Virus record (IMG/VR): IMGVR_UViG_3300025141_016909
Coordinates: 1 to 43,630 of that record
DNA from: a virus
Length of the DNA: 43,630 nt
Reading direction: 5' to 3' (one strand)
A program made the position numbers and the translations under genes. Each line of letters begins with the position of its first letter. Within the stretch, counting starts at the first letter, position 1. Positions 1 to 7,065 of the stretch are shown here, piece by piece. The notes under the pieces were generated by a model that ran no database searches, was not told the origin of the DNA, and was given only the letters and a program-made list of their open reading frames with translations.

Positions 1-29
1 ATATTTCCATTTCTTTTTAAATGTAGTAA

Positions 30-41
30 AATAGTTATACA
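30..41 (+). promoter_or_regulatory. candidate promoter element upstream of the first gene
   Basis: The 11-mer AATAGTTATAC at 30-40 recurs exactly at 6534-6544. In both places it lies 24-25 nt before the start codon of a gene with the shared N-terminal helix. It contains a TATACA -10-like hexamer at 36-41. No clear -35 box is visible. The matched spacing to the gene is the main support. Confidence 0.4.
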
Positions 42-64
42 GCAGAGCATCTAGGAGAAACTAC

Positions 65-565
65 ATGAAAGTTCAGCTCAACGATTTGCGCAGAATCATT
101 CGCGAAGAACTTAAGCGCCATCGCCTTAACGAAGATAGTGCAAAGACGACCGCAGGCAAAAAAATGGAAGTAAACCCGTCATCGAAGACCCCGCCGACAA
201 CAGATGGTGTATCATTTGTCCTGTCAAACGACGGCGACATATCCAATTTACTCAGTGGCGGTCTACAGGTATTCAAGGGCATAGGCTGGCTTAAAAACAG
301 AGCTTTCGGTGTTAAAGCAACCGGGAATCGTCCAGATGCTCTATCAGGAGACAAAGCTCCTTACGGAGCGCAGCTTAACCTTCTCTACAATCCAATTAAG
401 GACGAAGCGATCGCAGGAACAGAAGACCTAGTTTTTCAACCAAATGACATGGTCTTTACGGGGAGAGGCGGCGATGCCGTTGAACACGTTCTTAAAGACG
501 CATTGCGATTCGAGATGGTAGAGCTAGATCCAGAATCTATATGGTGGATGAAGTCTAGATCATGA
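65..565 (+). CDS. small protein with N-terminal LRxIIREEL helix; putative head-packaged protein
   Basis: The protein has 166 residues and no recognised enzymatic domain. Residues 1-23 form a basic amphipathic helix (MKVQLNDLRRIIREEL, then RLNE) shared with ten other proteins here. It ends in a Leu-x-Glu site like those cut by T4-type prohead proteases. A Ser/Thr/Pro-rich linker (residues 25-47) follows, then a small domain containing GGLQVFKGIGWL and a C-terminal WWMKSRS. AGGAG lies 8 nt before the ATG. The stop overlaps the next start by 4 nt, so the two are probably co-translated. Packaging in the head is inferred from the N-terminus alone. Confidence 0.7.
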   Translation: MKVQLNDLRRIIREELKRHRLNEDSAKTTAGKKMEVNPSSKTPPTTDGVSFVLSNDGDISNLLSGGLQVFKGIGWLKNRAFGVKATGNRPDALSGDKAPYGAQLNLLYNPIKDEAIAGTEDLVFQPNDMVFTGRGGDAVEHVLKDALRFEMVELDPESIWWMKSRS

Positions 566-1041
566 AAATCTCAATGAAAAAGATCAAGAACATTATCTCC
601 GAAGAGATGAAGTCTGCGTTTCCTCCGACGCTAGGCCATGCAGATATTCAAAAGATGGTTTTGGCGGAGCTTACACGTTATCGTCGTGAACTTGGCGAGG
701 CTTCTGATGCACCTACTACGCCTGAGCTAAACGAGGGGGAAGACGCTGTTGACTTCTCAGTTGACTACGAGGTTGACGACAGCGAATTGCCGGCCGACAA
801 GCACGATCACGCAATCTACGGAGGAGGCGGCGTCGCCCGCATGGCGCGCTCTCAACTCTTTCGCATCGCGAAATTTGCCCACTCCCTCTACGATCGCTTA
901 GACGACCAAGACGAATTACCCGAATGGGTCCAGTCCAAGGTCGCTACGATGGCGGACAGCATGGACGCCGTGCACGGGCACCTCGATCACAAAATGTCCG
1001 AAATGGGCTTCGACGCAGCTGCCGCATCCGAGGAAGACTAG
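562..1041 (+). CDS. conserved phage protein with N-terminal helix and WVQSK domain
   Basis: The protein has 159 residues. Residues 1-18 (MKISMKKIKNIISEEMKS) are a copy of the shared helix. A second, weaker copy follows around residues 28-48 (ADIQKMVLAELTRYRREL, then GEA). The middle is acidic. The C-terminal part (about residues 88-148) carries a glycine stretch, then ARMARSQLFRIAKFAHSLYD, LPEWVQSK and a helix ending near HLDHKM. This domain type recurs in proteins of large marine myophages, sometimes with a similar N-terminal helix, but its function is unknown. The gene is richer in G+C than most of the window. It starts inside the ATGA overlap with the preceding gene. Confidence 0.72.
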   Translation: MKISMKKIKNIISEEMKSAFPPTLGHADIQKMVLAELTRYRRELGEASDAPTTPELNEGEDAVDFSVDYEVDDSELPADKHDHAIYGGGGVARMARSQLFRIAKFAHSLYDRLDDQDELPEWVQSKVATMADSMDAVHGHLDHKMSEMGFDAAAASEED

Positions 1042-1074
1042 GCTACTAACGAGCCGGAAGGTCTAATATCGCAT

Positions 1075-1446
1075 ATGCCGACGCCTAATACACCATTCTC
1101 AGGCTTTATCATCCGTTCAGGGATATTGACTCGCCTTATGTCGTGGTTTATTCCTGTGGCTGCGATCACCCTGTGGCCCTTCATTATCGTGAACCCGCGG
1201 TGGGAATCTGCACAACTACTACGTCATGAGCGCATCCATATTGTTCAACAGGGAGAGCTCTGGGTCTTGGGTTTCTATGTGATCTACCTGTGGGACTGGC
1301 TCCGGCACCTGCTCTCCGGCTCCTCTGCGCAACTATCGTATCGTATGATCTGCTTCGAGAGAGAAGCCTACGCTCACGATGAGGACGAGGATTACCTCGA
1401 CGCTCGTGGGCGACACTCCTGGCAAAAATATTTCTGGAAGTCCTGA
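1075..1446 (+). CDS. membrane-associated HExxH zinc-metalloprotease-like protein
   Basis: The protein has 123 residues. Two hydrophobic stretches (about residues 18-41 and 62-77) flank RHERIHIVQQ, with the zinc-binding HExxH at residues 51-55. Further on, FEREAY (94-99) supplies a plausible third zinc ligand (Glu95 or Glu97), an arrangement like gluzincin peptidases. Small bacterial and phage proteins with the same HExxH-then-EREAY layout exist but are poorly characterised. It may act on a peptide or peptidoglycan substrate at the membrane. The gene follows its neighbour by 33 nt, lacks the shared helix, and has no strong Shine-Dalgarno, so the start is moderately certain. Confidence 0.65.
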   Translation: MPTPNTPFSGFIIRSGILTRLMSWFIPVAAITLWPFIIVNPRWESAQLLRHERIHIVQQGELWVLGFYVIYLWDWLRHLLSGSSAQLSYRMICFEREAYAHDEDEDYLDARGRHSWQKYFWKS

Positions 1447-1607
1447 TTTTTGCTTCCGGGGGATGTTCTTTTGCTTGCGTTTTCTTGATATTGGCGTAGC
1501 TCGGGCAATGGGTCGATTAAAAACTTTACAAAATTAGCTATTTAAAATTTCACTCAAAAATTATACCATTTTCAAAAGGTCCGACGAGATCCGCATAAGA
1601 TTTATCT

Positions 1608-1633
1608 AAATCTTTGGGATCTCCAAAGGAATT
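1608..1633 (+). terminator. weak terminator-like hairpin
   Basis: CTTTGG (1612-1617) and CCAAAG (1623-1628) form a perfect 6-bp stem with a 5-nt loop. It is flanked by AAAT and AATTTT, which can extend the stem across one bulge. It lies in the longest gene-free stretch (1447-1709), where transcripts from the first three genes could end. The trailing T run is short, so termination is uncertain. Confidence 0.3.
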
Positions 1634-1672
1634 TTGAGCAGTAAGTTTGTTAAGAAACGAAATATGTATAGA

Positions 1673-1698
1673 ACATTAGCGCCTATATTTGCTAATGT
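1673..1698. promoter_or_regulatory. 8-bp perfect inverted repeat next to a ribosome binding site
   Basis: ACATTAGC (1673-1680) and GCTAATGT (1691-1698) are exact reverse complements around a 10-nt A+T-rich loop containing TATATT. The repeat ends just before the GGAGAG Shine-Dalgarno of the gene at 1710. It could be an operator overlapping a promoter or an RNA hairpin abutting the ribosome binding site. The symmetry is seen directly; the role is inferred. Confidence 0.4.
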
Positions 1699-1709
1699 GG
1701 AGAGAATTC

Positions 1710-2516
1710 ATGGAACTGACCGCTAGTCAACTTAGAGATATGATTTTGGCCGAGGCCCAAAAAATCGAAAACGAGGGGGCAACTCGCCTCGAAGAAGAGG
1801 CTGTAAGCCTCGATATAGAAACGCTTCGCTCCATTATTCAGGAAGAAGCCCAACTTTTCGAAGAATGTGCCAAAATGTCAGAAATGGATGTCTACGAAGA
1901 AGGTGATGTCGACATGAGCGAAGGTCACGGTGAAGATTCACTCTCCGTTACACATCGTGGTGGCAGCCACGAAGAAGCAAACCCAGAACTTAATTATGAT
2001 GCAGGCATGGACGAAGAAGCTCTAGAAGAAGATAGCTTTCGCCGAGAAATGGATCACGATGACGCAGACATTGATCATTTGCGCCGCATCAGAGATGAGC
2101 TTAACGATCACATCCATAATCTGGAAATGCAAGATGATCGCGCCCATGAACGTGATCCTAGCCTCCATGAAGAAGAACTTCCCGCCGAGCTGGCCGAGGA
2201 AGAACTAGAAATGATGGAAGAAGACGCCGCTGAAGACGCCGCTGAGAAAGCTGCTATGGAAAAGCTTACCGATCAACAAAAACTCGATCTTGAAAAAGCA
2301 AAGAAAGCATACGACGCGGCGAAGGACAAGTTTGGAGATATCCATTTTACCAAGGATGAGGCTGTTAATGAGTCTGCTGATTTAGCTAATTCGGATATGC
2401 TTCAACTCGCCGGATTAGAATCCAAGACTTCCGAAGATACCGAGGCTCTTATTAATGAAGCTACTAAGCGTCCTAATCCTGAGGTTTCACGCTGGATGCA
2501 GATTGCTGGACTCTAG
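1710..2516 (+). CDS. acidic protein with two copies of the shared N-terminal helix
   Basis: The ATG at 1710 is preferred over an in-frame TTG at 1689, because GGAGAG precedes it by 5 nt and because it places the shared helix (MELTASQLRDMILAEAQKIE) at residue 1. A second copy (SLDIETLRSIIQEEAQLFEE) follows at about residues 25-45. The rest of the 268 residues is very acidic and helical, with runs of Glu/Asp and Ala. Residues 60-150 include a His/Asp-rich stretch with DHLRRIRDELNDHIHNLEM. It resembles a scaffold-like or DNA-mimicking internal head protein in composition, but no family is recognised. It is followed 8 nt later by another helix-bearing gene. Confidence 0.68.
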   Translation: MELTASQLRDMILAEAQKIENEGATRLEEEAVSLDIETLRSIIQEEAQLFEECAKMSEMDVYEEGDVDMSEGHGEDSLSVTHRGGSHEEANPELNYDAGMDEEALEEDSFRREMDHDDADIDHLRRIRDELNDHIHNLEMQDDRAHERDPSLHEEELPAELAEEELEMMEEDAAEDAAEKAAMEKLTDQQKLDLEKAKKAYDAAKDKFGDIHFTKDEAVNESADLANSDMLQLAGLESKTSEDTEALINEATKRPNPEVSRWMQIAGL

Positions 2517-2524
2517 GATTTAAT

Positions 2525-2848
2525 ATGCGTATTTCTAAAAATCGCCTCCGCGAGATTATTTGTGAGGAACTTCAATTAGTTCTAGAAGCAACCGATCGTG
2601 CGCCAGTTGTTTTTAAGACCGACGCCGAAGATCGCCGTTCAAAAAAGGTCCTGGACATGGCAAGACAAGCTACTTTAGCCGGCGTTCCTAAAAAAGTTGT
2701 TGAGGATCTTTTAGATTCCGAGCGCGCTGATATTTCTGTCGCGGATGATCTTTCAAAGGCAATGAAAAACGCAGATAGCGGCACTAAATCTCGCGCCGTA
2801 AGCATGCTTGAGAATACCAAGGGAGAAAGCGATGCAGATCAAGCTTAA
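2525..2848 (+). CDS. small helix-bearing protein, unknown function
   Basis: The protein has 107 residues. It opens with one of the cleanest copies of the shared helix (MRISKNRLREIICEELQLVL, then E), followed by an Ala-x-Asp junction. The remainder is charged and helical, with no membrane segment or known motif. The Shine-Dalgarno is weak (AGGAT). The 3' end overlaps the next gene by 17 nt. If the helix is a propeptide, the mature protein would be about 85 residues. Confidence 0.65.
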   Translation: MRISKNRLREIICEELQLVLEATDRAPVVFKTDAEDRRSKKVLDMARQATLAGVPKKVVEDLLDSERADISVADDLSKAMKNADSGTKSRAVSMLENTKGESDADQA

Positions 2849-3185
2849 AGATCTGCGCAAGATAGTTCGTGAAGAACTTGTCGCTATAAGCCCTACAACC
2901 GATTACGTTTTACCTTCCGGCAACATACAAGATGCCGATCCGATGGCACCTGTAACTCAAGCTCGTGCCGTTACTCGAACTGCTTTGGATTCCGACGTCC
3001 TCCATGATTCCGTCCTCCGGGCCATTCGAAATCGAGCCGACCTGCCGGTCGGTTCACCTGTTCGTCAAGCGCTAGACTTGCTTGATGATTCTACCGATGC
3101 TCAAATTTCCGACTTTGTTTCCCGACTTCGAGGGACCTCTAATGGCCCAAATAGATATCGTGACGTCGGTGTAGGCATGGTGTAG
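2832..3185 (+). CDS. small helix-bearing protein, unknown function
   Basis: The ATG at 2832 gives 117 residues and is chosen over an in-frame TTG at 2808. It has GGGAG 6 nt upstream and puts the shared helix (MQIKLKDLRKIVREELVAIS) at the N-terminus. The following segment is Ala/Asp/Arg-rich. A Gly-Asn-Tyr-Arg-like tail, NGPNRYRDVGVGMV, closes the protein. No known domain is visible. Unlike most copies, no Leu/Ile-x-Glu site is obvious right after the helix. Confidence 0.65.
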   Translation: MQIKLKDLRKIVREELVAISPTTDYVLPSGNIQDADPMAPVTQARAVTRTALDSDVLHDSVLRAIRNRADLPVGSPVRQALDLLDDSTDAQISDFVSRLRGTSNGPNRYRDVGVGMV

Positions 3186-3292
3186 CTGCCAGGATCACGA
3201 CGTTAAATTTTAAGATAATTCTGTTTGTTATTGGATAGTTAATCAATGTGTGATACTTGTGTTTCACGGAGATTAATTTGTCAAGGGATAAC

Positions 3293-3550
3293 ATGATTAG
3301 AATTCTTGCACTTCTGATGGCACTTTTATGGGCGAATCACGTCTATGCAGATGATGTGGTCCAGCAAGAAGATTCCGTGACTTATAAGAAGAAAACATCA
3401 ATTGATTTTTCCGATGTAACCATTAAGGGCGAGCTTACAAAGCCTGAAGGTTCATACGTGGGTGTCCGAAAAGGTATTAGATTTAAAAACTTCATCAAAG
3501 TTCGTGCTAATTTTCGGGATAAATTATCAGAAAGCTCAGATAACATATGA
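3293..3550 (+). CDS. small exported protein resembling a deltaproteobacterial C-terminal domain
   Basis: From the ATG at 3293 (AAGGGA 6 nt upstream) the product has 85 residues and begins with a signal peptide (MIRILALLMALLWANHVYA) with a likely signal-peptidase I cut after VYA. A TTG at 3278 behind GGAG would add five residues. The mature part contains TSIDFSDVTIKGELTKPEGS, then a Tyr-Val and a basic FKNFIKVRANF segment. From memory this resembles small exported proteins and domain tails of Myxococcota and relatives with a D-F-x-D-x-x-I-x-G-x-x-x-K-P pattern. The match is tentative. It is the only signal-peptide protein in the helix-protein block. Its stop overlaps the next start. Confidence 0.58.
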   Translation: MIRILALLMALLWANHVYADDVVQQEDSVTYKKKTSIDFSDVTIKGELTKPEGSYVGVRKGIRFKNFIKVRANFRDKLSESSDNI

Positions 3551-3783
3551 AGATATCAAAAAGACAATTAAGAGAGTTTATTCGTCAAGAACTAGACCAT
3601 CGCCCTGTAATTCAAGAACAGCAGATCGATATCTCCGATAAGGCACACGTTGAGGCTGAACTTGGCGGGGCTAAAGATGAGATCTTGCAAGCTATTGAAG
3701 CTTTGGGCGCAAATATTAGTTCTCGCCTAGATGATATGCAGACTTCCTTATCTGCTATAAAAGATACACAAGAATCTTCTTAA
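3547..3783 (+). CDS. short helix-bearing coiled-coil protein
   Basis: The protein has 78 residues. The shared helix MKISKRQLREFIRQELDHRP is followed by VIQE, a potential prohead-protease site at about residue 24. The rest (residues 30-78) is a predicted coiled coil with regularly spaced Leu/Ile (EILQAIEALGANISSRLDDM). No function is known. It overlaps the upstream exported-protein gene by 4 nt (ATGA). Confidence 0.68.
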   Translation: MKISKRQLREFIRQELDHRPVIQEQQIDISDKAHVEAELGGAKDEILQAIEALGANISSRLDDMQTSLSAIKDTQESS

Positions 3784-3808
3784 TAGATTTTATTTTTTCT
3801 TTGCGGTG

Positions 3809-3819
3809 AAATATTTACT
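3809..3819 (+). promoter_or_regulatory. repeated intergenic 11-mer AAATATTTACT (copy 1)
   Basis: AAATATTTACT occurs here and again at 18133-18143. Both copies lie in short intergenic gaps upstream of a start codon on the same strand and are followed by similar bases (GTCTGA and CTGTGA). A phage-specific promoter or regulator site is possible. Two copies are too few to exclude chance in A+T-rich DNA. Confidence 0.3.
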
Positions 3820-3869
3820 GTCTGAACGTAGAATGTAATTCATTTTCGTGCTCCCGGGAGATCTCATAA

Positions 3870-5096
3870 ATGAAATTTAAAATTTCCAGTAAAGAACTTA
3901 AAAACCTTATTCCAGCCGCAAATATTTTAAGTGAACAAAAAGCTTCGAAAGAAGAAGTCGAAGCCGCCGGCGGAAAAGTTCTTATACGCGTCGACAGAGG
4001 CAAAGGATTTACATACGACTTAGATGTCAAAGCCAAAGAATTCACAGTTTCAGGTGCACCCGATAAATTCAAGAGAATTGTCGGAAAGAGAACGATATCA
4101 GCCACTAAGCTTCCTAAAGCATATCGCCGCATTATGGACGACCTTCAAAAACTCTACAAGGTAAGTTCTGATGATGATGTTTTTGCTGCAGCTGAAAAAG
4201 AGGTTTCTGGTGATGTTGAAAAAGAAAAAGCGGCATCGGCGTTTAAGAACCCTTCTAATCTTGGTGCCCTGGGCAAAGATTCTATTGAAGCAAAAGTTGT
4301 CCTGGCTATGACAAAGGCTTTTCAAGCTAATCCTGACTCCTATGAGAAGATGCTTGATATTTTTAGAGAAAAAGAAAAGCTCTCCGGCGGAATGTCTGTT
4401 GAGCCCAATCAGTCGATGGAAGAGTCCTTTATAAGAAAGCTTGTTAAAGAAGCAATTCAAGATCTAACTGAGCAAATGAGCATAGAATCAGACAAAGTTG
4501 GTGAGATCATTGACGTCTTAAAAGGAAAAGTAAAGATTGGCTTCGGGCTTGGTGAAAGACCTGAAGATCAATCCGATGAAGAACTTTTGGCAAAATTTTT
4601 AAACTCAGTTAAGGGCAGTGCTTGGAAAGCGCTTGAGTCTCACTTGAAGAACGAAGACACAGTAGATTATGCTTCCCTTATGCGATTTTTAATAAGTCAA
4701 AGAGGCGAGCAAAAAGATGCCAAGAAAAAAGGTGAAAAAGGTGGCGAGAAGATGAGCGACACTGATATGTTGAGGAAATCACAGGAACTCGCCAGAAAAA
4801 TGATCGATGATCTTGAAATAGCTGACTGGAATCTGGGTGTGGGACAAACAGTCCAAGACTCACAAGCCCAACCTGTCCTGGATGATCTGGTCGCCACATT
4901 TGAACCACTATCTCCGACTTCCAGGAAGGATCTTTTTCAGGCTCTTCAAAAACAAGTTAAGAAGCAAACGGCGGCTGGTTGGTTTACTACTGCAAAATCC
5001 ATGATGGATCAACTCAGGAACATGACCGTCGGCGATAAAGTTGAAGAAATAGTCCAGTTTTTTGAGAAGGTCCGCATGGGTGGCTTCCCTGATTAA
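3870..5096 (+). CDS. large helix-bearing protein with an internal second helix copy
   Basis: The protein has 408 residues. The N-terminus (MKFKISSKELKNLIPAANIL, then SE) is a degenerate copy of the shared helix, ending in an Ile-Leu-Ser-Glu protease-like site. Residues 28-100 form a small beta-rich domain (GKVLIRVDRGKGFTYDLDVK). A second helix copy (MEESFIRKLVKEAIQDLTEQ) lies near residues 187-206. The C-terminal half is helical and Lys-rich, with a KKKGEKGGEK linker near residue 285. Two pieces joined by an internal cleavage signal would fit this layout. No family is recognised. It is followed 20 nt later by another member of the set. Confidence 0.65.
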   Translation: MKFKISSKELKNLIPAANILSEQKASKEEVEAAGGKVLIRVDRGKGFTYDLDVKAKEFTVSGAPDKFKRIVGKRTISATKLPKAYRRIMDDLQKLYKVSSDDDVFAAAEKEVSGDVEKEKAASAFKNPSNLGALGKDSIEAKVVLAMTKAFQANPDSYEKMLDIFREKEKLSGGMSVEPNQSMEESFIRKLVKEAIQDLTEQMSIESDKVGEIIDVLKGKVKIGFGLGERPEDQSDEELLAKFLNSVKGSAWKALESHLKNEDTVDYASLMRFLISQRGEQKDAKKKGEKGGEKMSDTDMLRKSQELARKMIDDLEIADWNLGVGQTVQDSQAQPVLDDLVATFEPLSPTSRKDLFQALQKQVKKQTAAGWFTTAKSMMDQLRNMTVGDKVEEIVQFFEKVRMGGFPD

Positions 5097-5116
5097 TACA
5101 AATAAGGAATTTATTA

Positions 5117-6355
5117 ATGAGTAATCAATTAGAAATCGCGCTTAGAAAAGTCATTCAAGAAGAAATTCGACAAATGGTAAATGAATCAAAGAGCCCAAGC
5201 TTAATGGACGAACAAATTCTGTCAAGAATAGCCTCCCTTTTTGGTCGAGGCTCAAAAGGTGCTGCAGCCGTCGCCGATGATACTGCGAAGGTCGCTGCTA
5301 AAGCGGCAACAGCCGGCAGCGCAAGAACTGCCCAGACAGCGGATGACGTTCTTAAAATTGTGGGTGATGATCTAGTTAACGTCGCTGCAAGACGGGGTGC
5401 TAGGGGATTTTCATCATCAAAAGCTACTGTGGTTTCACAGATTGAACTAGGTGTTCAAAAAGGCCTGTTGACAGCAGACGATGCAAAGCTTCTATATTCT
5501 AAGGTAATGGAAAAAGGACCCGCCGGGGCAAAAGTAAGAAAGAAAATGGCAGATGCACTTAGCGCTGCACACGCTCTGGGCAGATCTCCTCATTCTGGAC
5601 CTAGAATTTTCCAGATCGGAGACCAGACATTTTTTACCCTTCCCGGAACAACTTCTTTCATGCGCCTCAATAAGAATGTTGCAGAAAAAGTCGTTAAAGA
5701 TGCTACTGGAAGAGGAATCGGTGTAAGGACTATGAGAGTTCATAATACTCCTGATCTTCTTAAAGCACTAAAGACTGCAGATGGTGCAACGACCAAAGAA
5801 GCTTTGGCTGCAGTGGCAAAGTTTGGAACTCCTACCGCAAGAGCTAAAGAGTTTCTTGCTAGATTTGTTCGCTATCCTAGAAATGTTGTTTTTAGAGTTC
5901 CTGGGATTGCGGGGCACTGGACTGCTCTTGCAATCGCCGGTATGCTAGCAGCTGGATTAATTGGTAGAGCAACAGCGGGTGAAATCGAGCCCGTTCTTAC
6001 AGATGATGATATTGATGAAGATCTCAACATGAGCGTTGAAGACCTTCCTCCCCCGCCGATGACACTTCCCCGAGAAGACGAAGATTCTGGAGTTGGAGGC
6101 GGTGATGAAGTTGATATCACAGACATCTTCATCAGAGAAAAAGTTTACGATAACACCACCGACCCATCTTTCAAAGATATCAAGTATTTCTTTGATAAAG
6201 AAAAAAGAGAAGTTTTCAAGAGAAGGGCTGATGGTTCGCACATGGCACGCTATTTTCAAGGTCCCCAGGGTTGGAGAGCGGACTTTAAGGGCAGAATCAG
6301 GCGCCTTGGTCCGAGAACTACAGCAGCGATGGAACTGGTCGACGGGACCTATTAA
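5117..6355 (+). CDS. helix-bearing protein with a central membrane segment
   Basis: The protein has 412 residues. It opens with the shared helix in the form ALRKVIQEEIRQMVNE (residues 8-23). An Ala/Lys-rich helical region follows to about residue 150, then a globular part (about 150-255). A hydrophobic stretch, HWTALAIAGMLAAGLIG (about residues 268-284), comes next. An acidic Pro-rich linker leads to a C-terminal domain (about 335-412) with several Trp, Tyr and Arg. The layout matches the products at 7066 and 8247. It could be an internal head protein that reaches the host membrane on infection, but this is inference. AAGGAA precedes the ATG. Confidence 0.62.
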   Translation: MSNQLEIALRKVIQEEIRQMVNESKSPSLMDEQILSRIASLFGRGSKGAAAVADDTAKVAAKAATAGSARTAQTADDVLKIVGDDLVNVAARRGARGFSSSKATVVSQIELGVQKGLLTADDAKLLYSKVMEKGPAGAKVRKKMADALSAAHALGRSPHSGPRIFQIGDQTFFTLPGTTSFMRLNKNVAEKVVKDATGRGIGVRTMRVHNTPDLLKALKTADGATTKEALAAVAKFGTPTARAKEFLARFVRYPRNVVFRVPGIAGHWTALAIAGMLAAGLIGRATAGEIEPVLTDDDIDEDLNMSVEDLPPPPMTLPREDEDSGVGGGDEVDITDIFIREKVYDNTTDPSFKDIKYFFDKEKREVFKRRADGSHMARYFQGPQGWRADFKGRIRRLGPRTTAAMELVDGTY

Positions 6356-6507
6356 TGAGCAAGCCTTCTCCCTTAACTCCTAATAGACAAGAAAAAGAAA
6401 GCACTGCCGGCAGACTTAAAGCTGCTGCAACAAAAGCTATTGAAAATTCTGGCTTAGACGATACTGTAATCCAGCTTCTTAAAAAGGTTCTTGGCAAAGT
6501 AGGTTAA
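6355..6507 (+). CDS. 50-residue basic Ala-rich peptide
   Basis: This short open frame starts in a TAATG overlap with the preceding stop codon and ends in TAA at 6505-6507. The peptide begins MSKPSPLTPNRQEKE and continues as a Lys/Ala-rich amphipathic helix with a hydrophobic C-terminus (VIQLLKKVLGKVG). Tight coupling to the upstream gene and the lack of another frame here support it as real. No homologue is recognised. Confidence 0.5.
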   Translation: MSKPSPLTPNRQEKESTAGRLKAAATKAIENSGLDDTVIQLLKKVLGKVG

Positions 6508-6518
6508 CATTAACACAC

Positions 6519-6545
6519 TTTACTTTTCTATGGAATAGTTATACT
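6519..6545 (+). promoter_or_regulatory. candidate promoter before the gene at 6570
   Basis: TTTACT (6519-6524) and TATACT (6540-6545) resemble -35 and -10 boxes with a slightly short 15-nt spacer. The -10 lies inside AATAGTTATAC (6534-6544), the same 11-mer as at 30-40, and sits at nearly the same distance from the start codon. Confidence 0.42.
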
Positions 6546-6569
6546 GAGAGTGTCTTTGAGGAGACCTTT

Positions 6570-7043
6570 ATGTATGTAACACTTAGTCAACTTAAAAAAG
6601 TAATTCGGGAAGAACTTGGTAGAATTTCCGATGTCAAAGATCCTGCTGAAGTCGGTGCCGTTGAAGACGCATGGGCAGGCGGAGATGATCTGGTAGATCC
6701 CTTTGAATTTGTTCCTGCTGATCGCAAATCAGATGAGGAAAAGCCACCTAAAAGAAAACCTCTAAAAGAGCAAAATGATAATTCTATTAAAGTCAAGAAG
6801 CTAGCAGACGTTTTAGCTTATCTGGCTGCAGCTCAAGATGACCTAGATGAGCTTACTAGGCAAGAATACAATAATAGCTCTGATTCTTTAGCGGATAGTG
6901 ATACAGATCTGTTTTCGGATCTTCATGATAGTGTTGACGCTGTATACAGTGAAGTTAAAAATGCCATTAGTGCTTTAGCACAAGGAAATGTAGTTAGAGC
7001 ATCTGATATTGAAGAAGTCCGTTTACCAGGTGATGATTCCTGA
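6570..7043 (+). CDS. acidic helix-bearing protein
   Basis: The protein has 157 residues. The shared helix (MYVTLSQLKKVIREELGRIS) is followed by an acidic, Pro-rich linker (about residues 20-70, with KPPKRKPLKEQ) and a helical domain, LADVLAYLAAAQDDLDELTR onward (about 76-140). No enzymatic motif is visible. GAGGAG precedes the ATG by 8 nt, and the gene is probably first in a transcript from the promoter at 6519-6545 that runs into the two membrane-segment genes. Confidence 0.67.
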   Translation: MYVTLSQLKKVIREELGRISDVKDPAEVGAVEDAWAGGDDLVDPFEFVPADRKSDEEKPPKRKPLKEQNDNSIKVKKLADVLAYLAAAQDDLDELTRQEYNNSSDSLADSDTDLFSDLHDSVDAVYSEVKNAISALAQGNVVRASDIEEVRLPGDDS

Positions 7044-7065
7044 TAGAATTTTTTAGGAGATTAAG

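Noticed and set aside
73-354. 93-residue minus-strand open frame
   Set aside because: It is a Ser/Leu/Arg-rich shadow of the tag-helix gene at 65 with no independent signals.
6093-6383. 96-residue plus-strand open frame overlapping the end of the gene at 5117
   Set aside because: It is out of frame inside a well-supported gene and has no family features.
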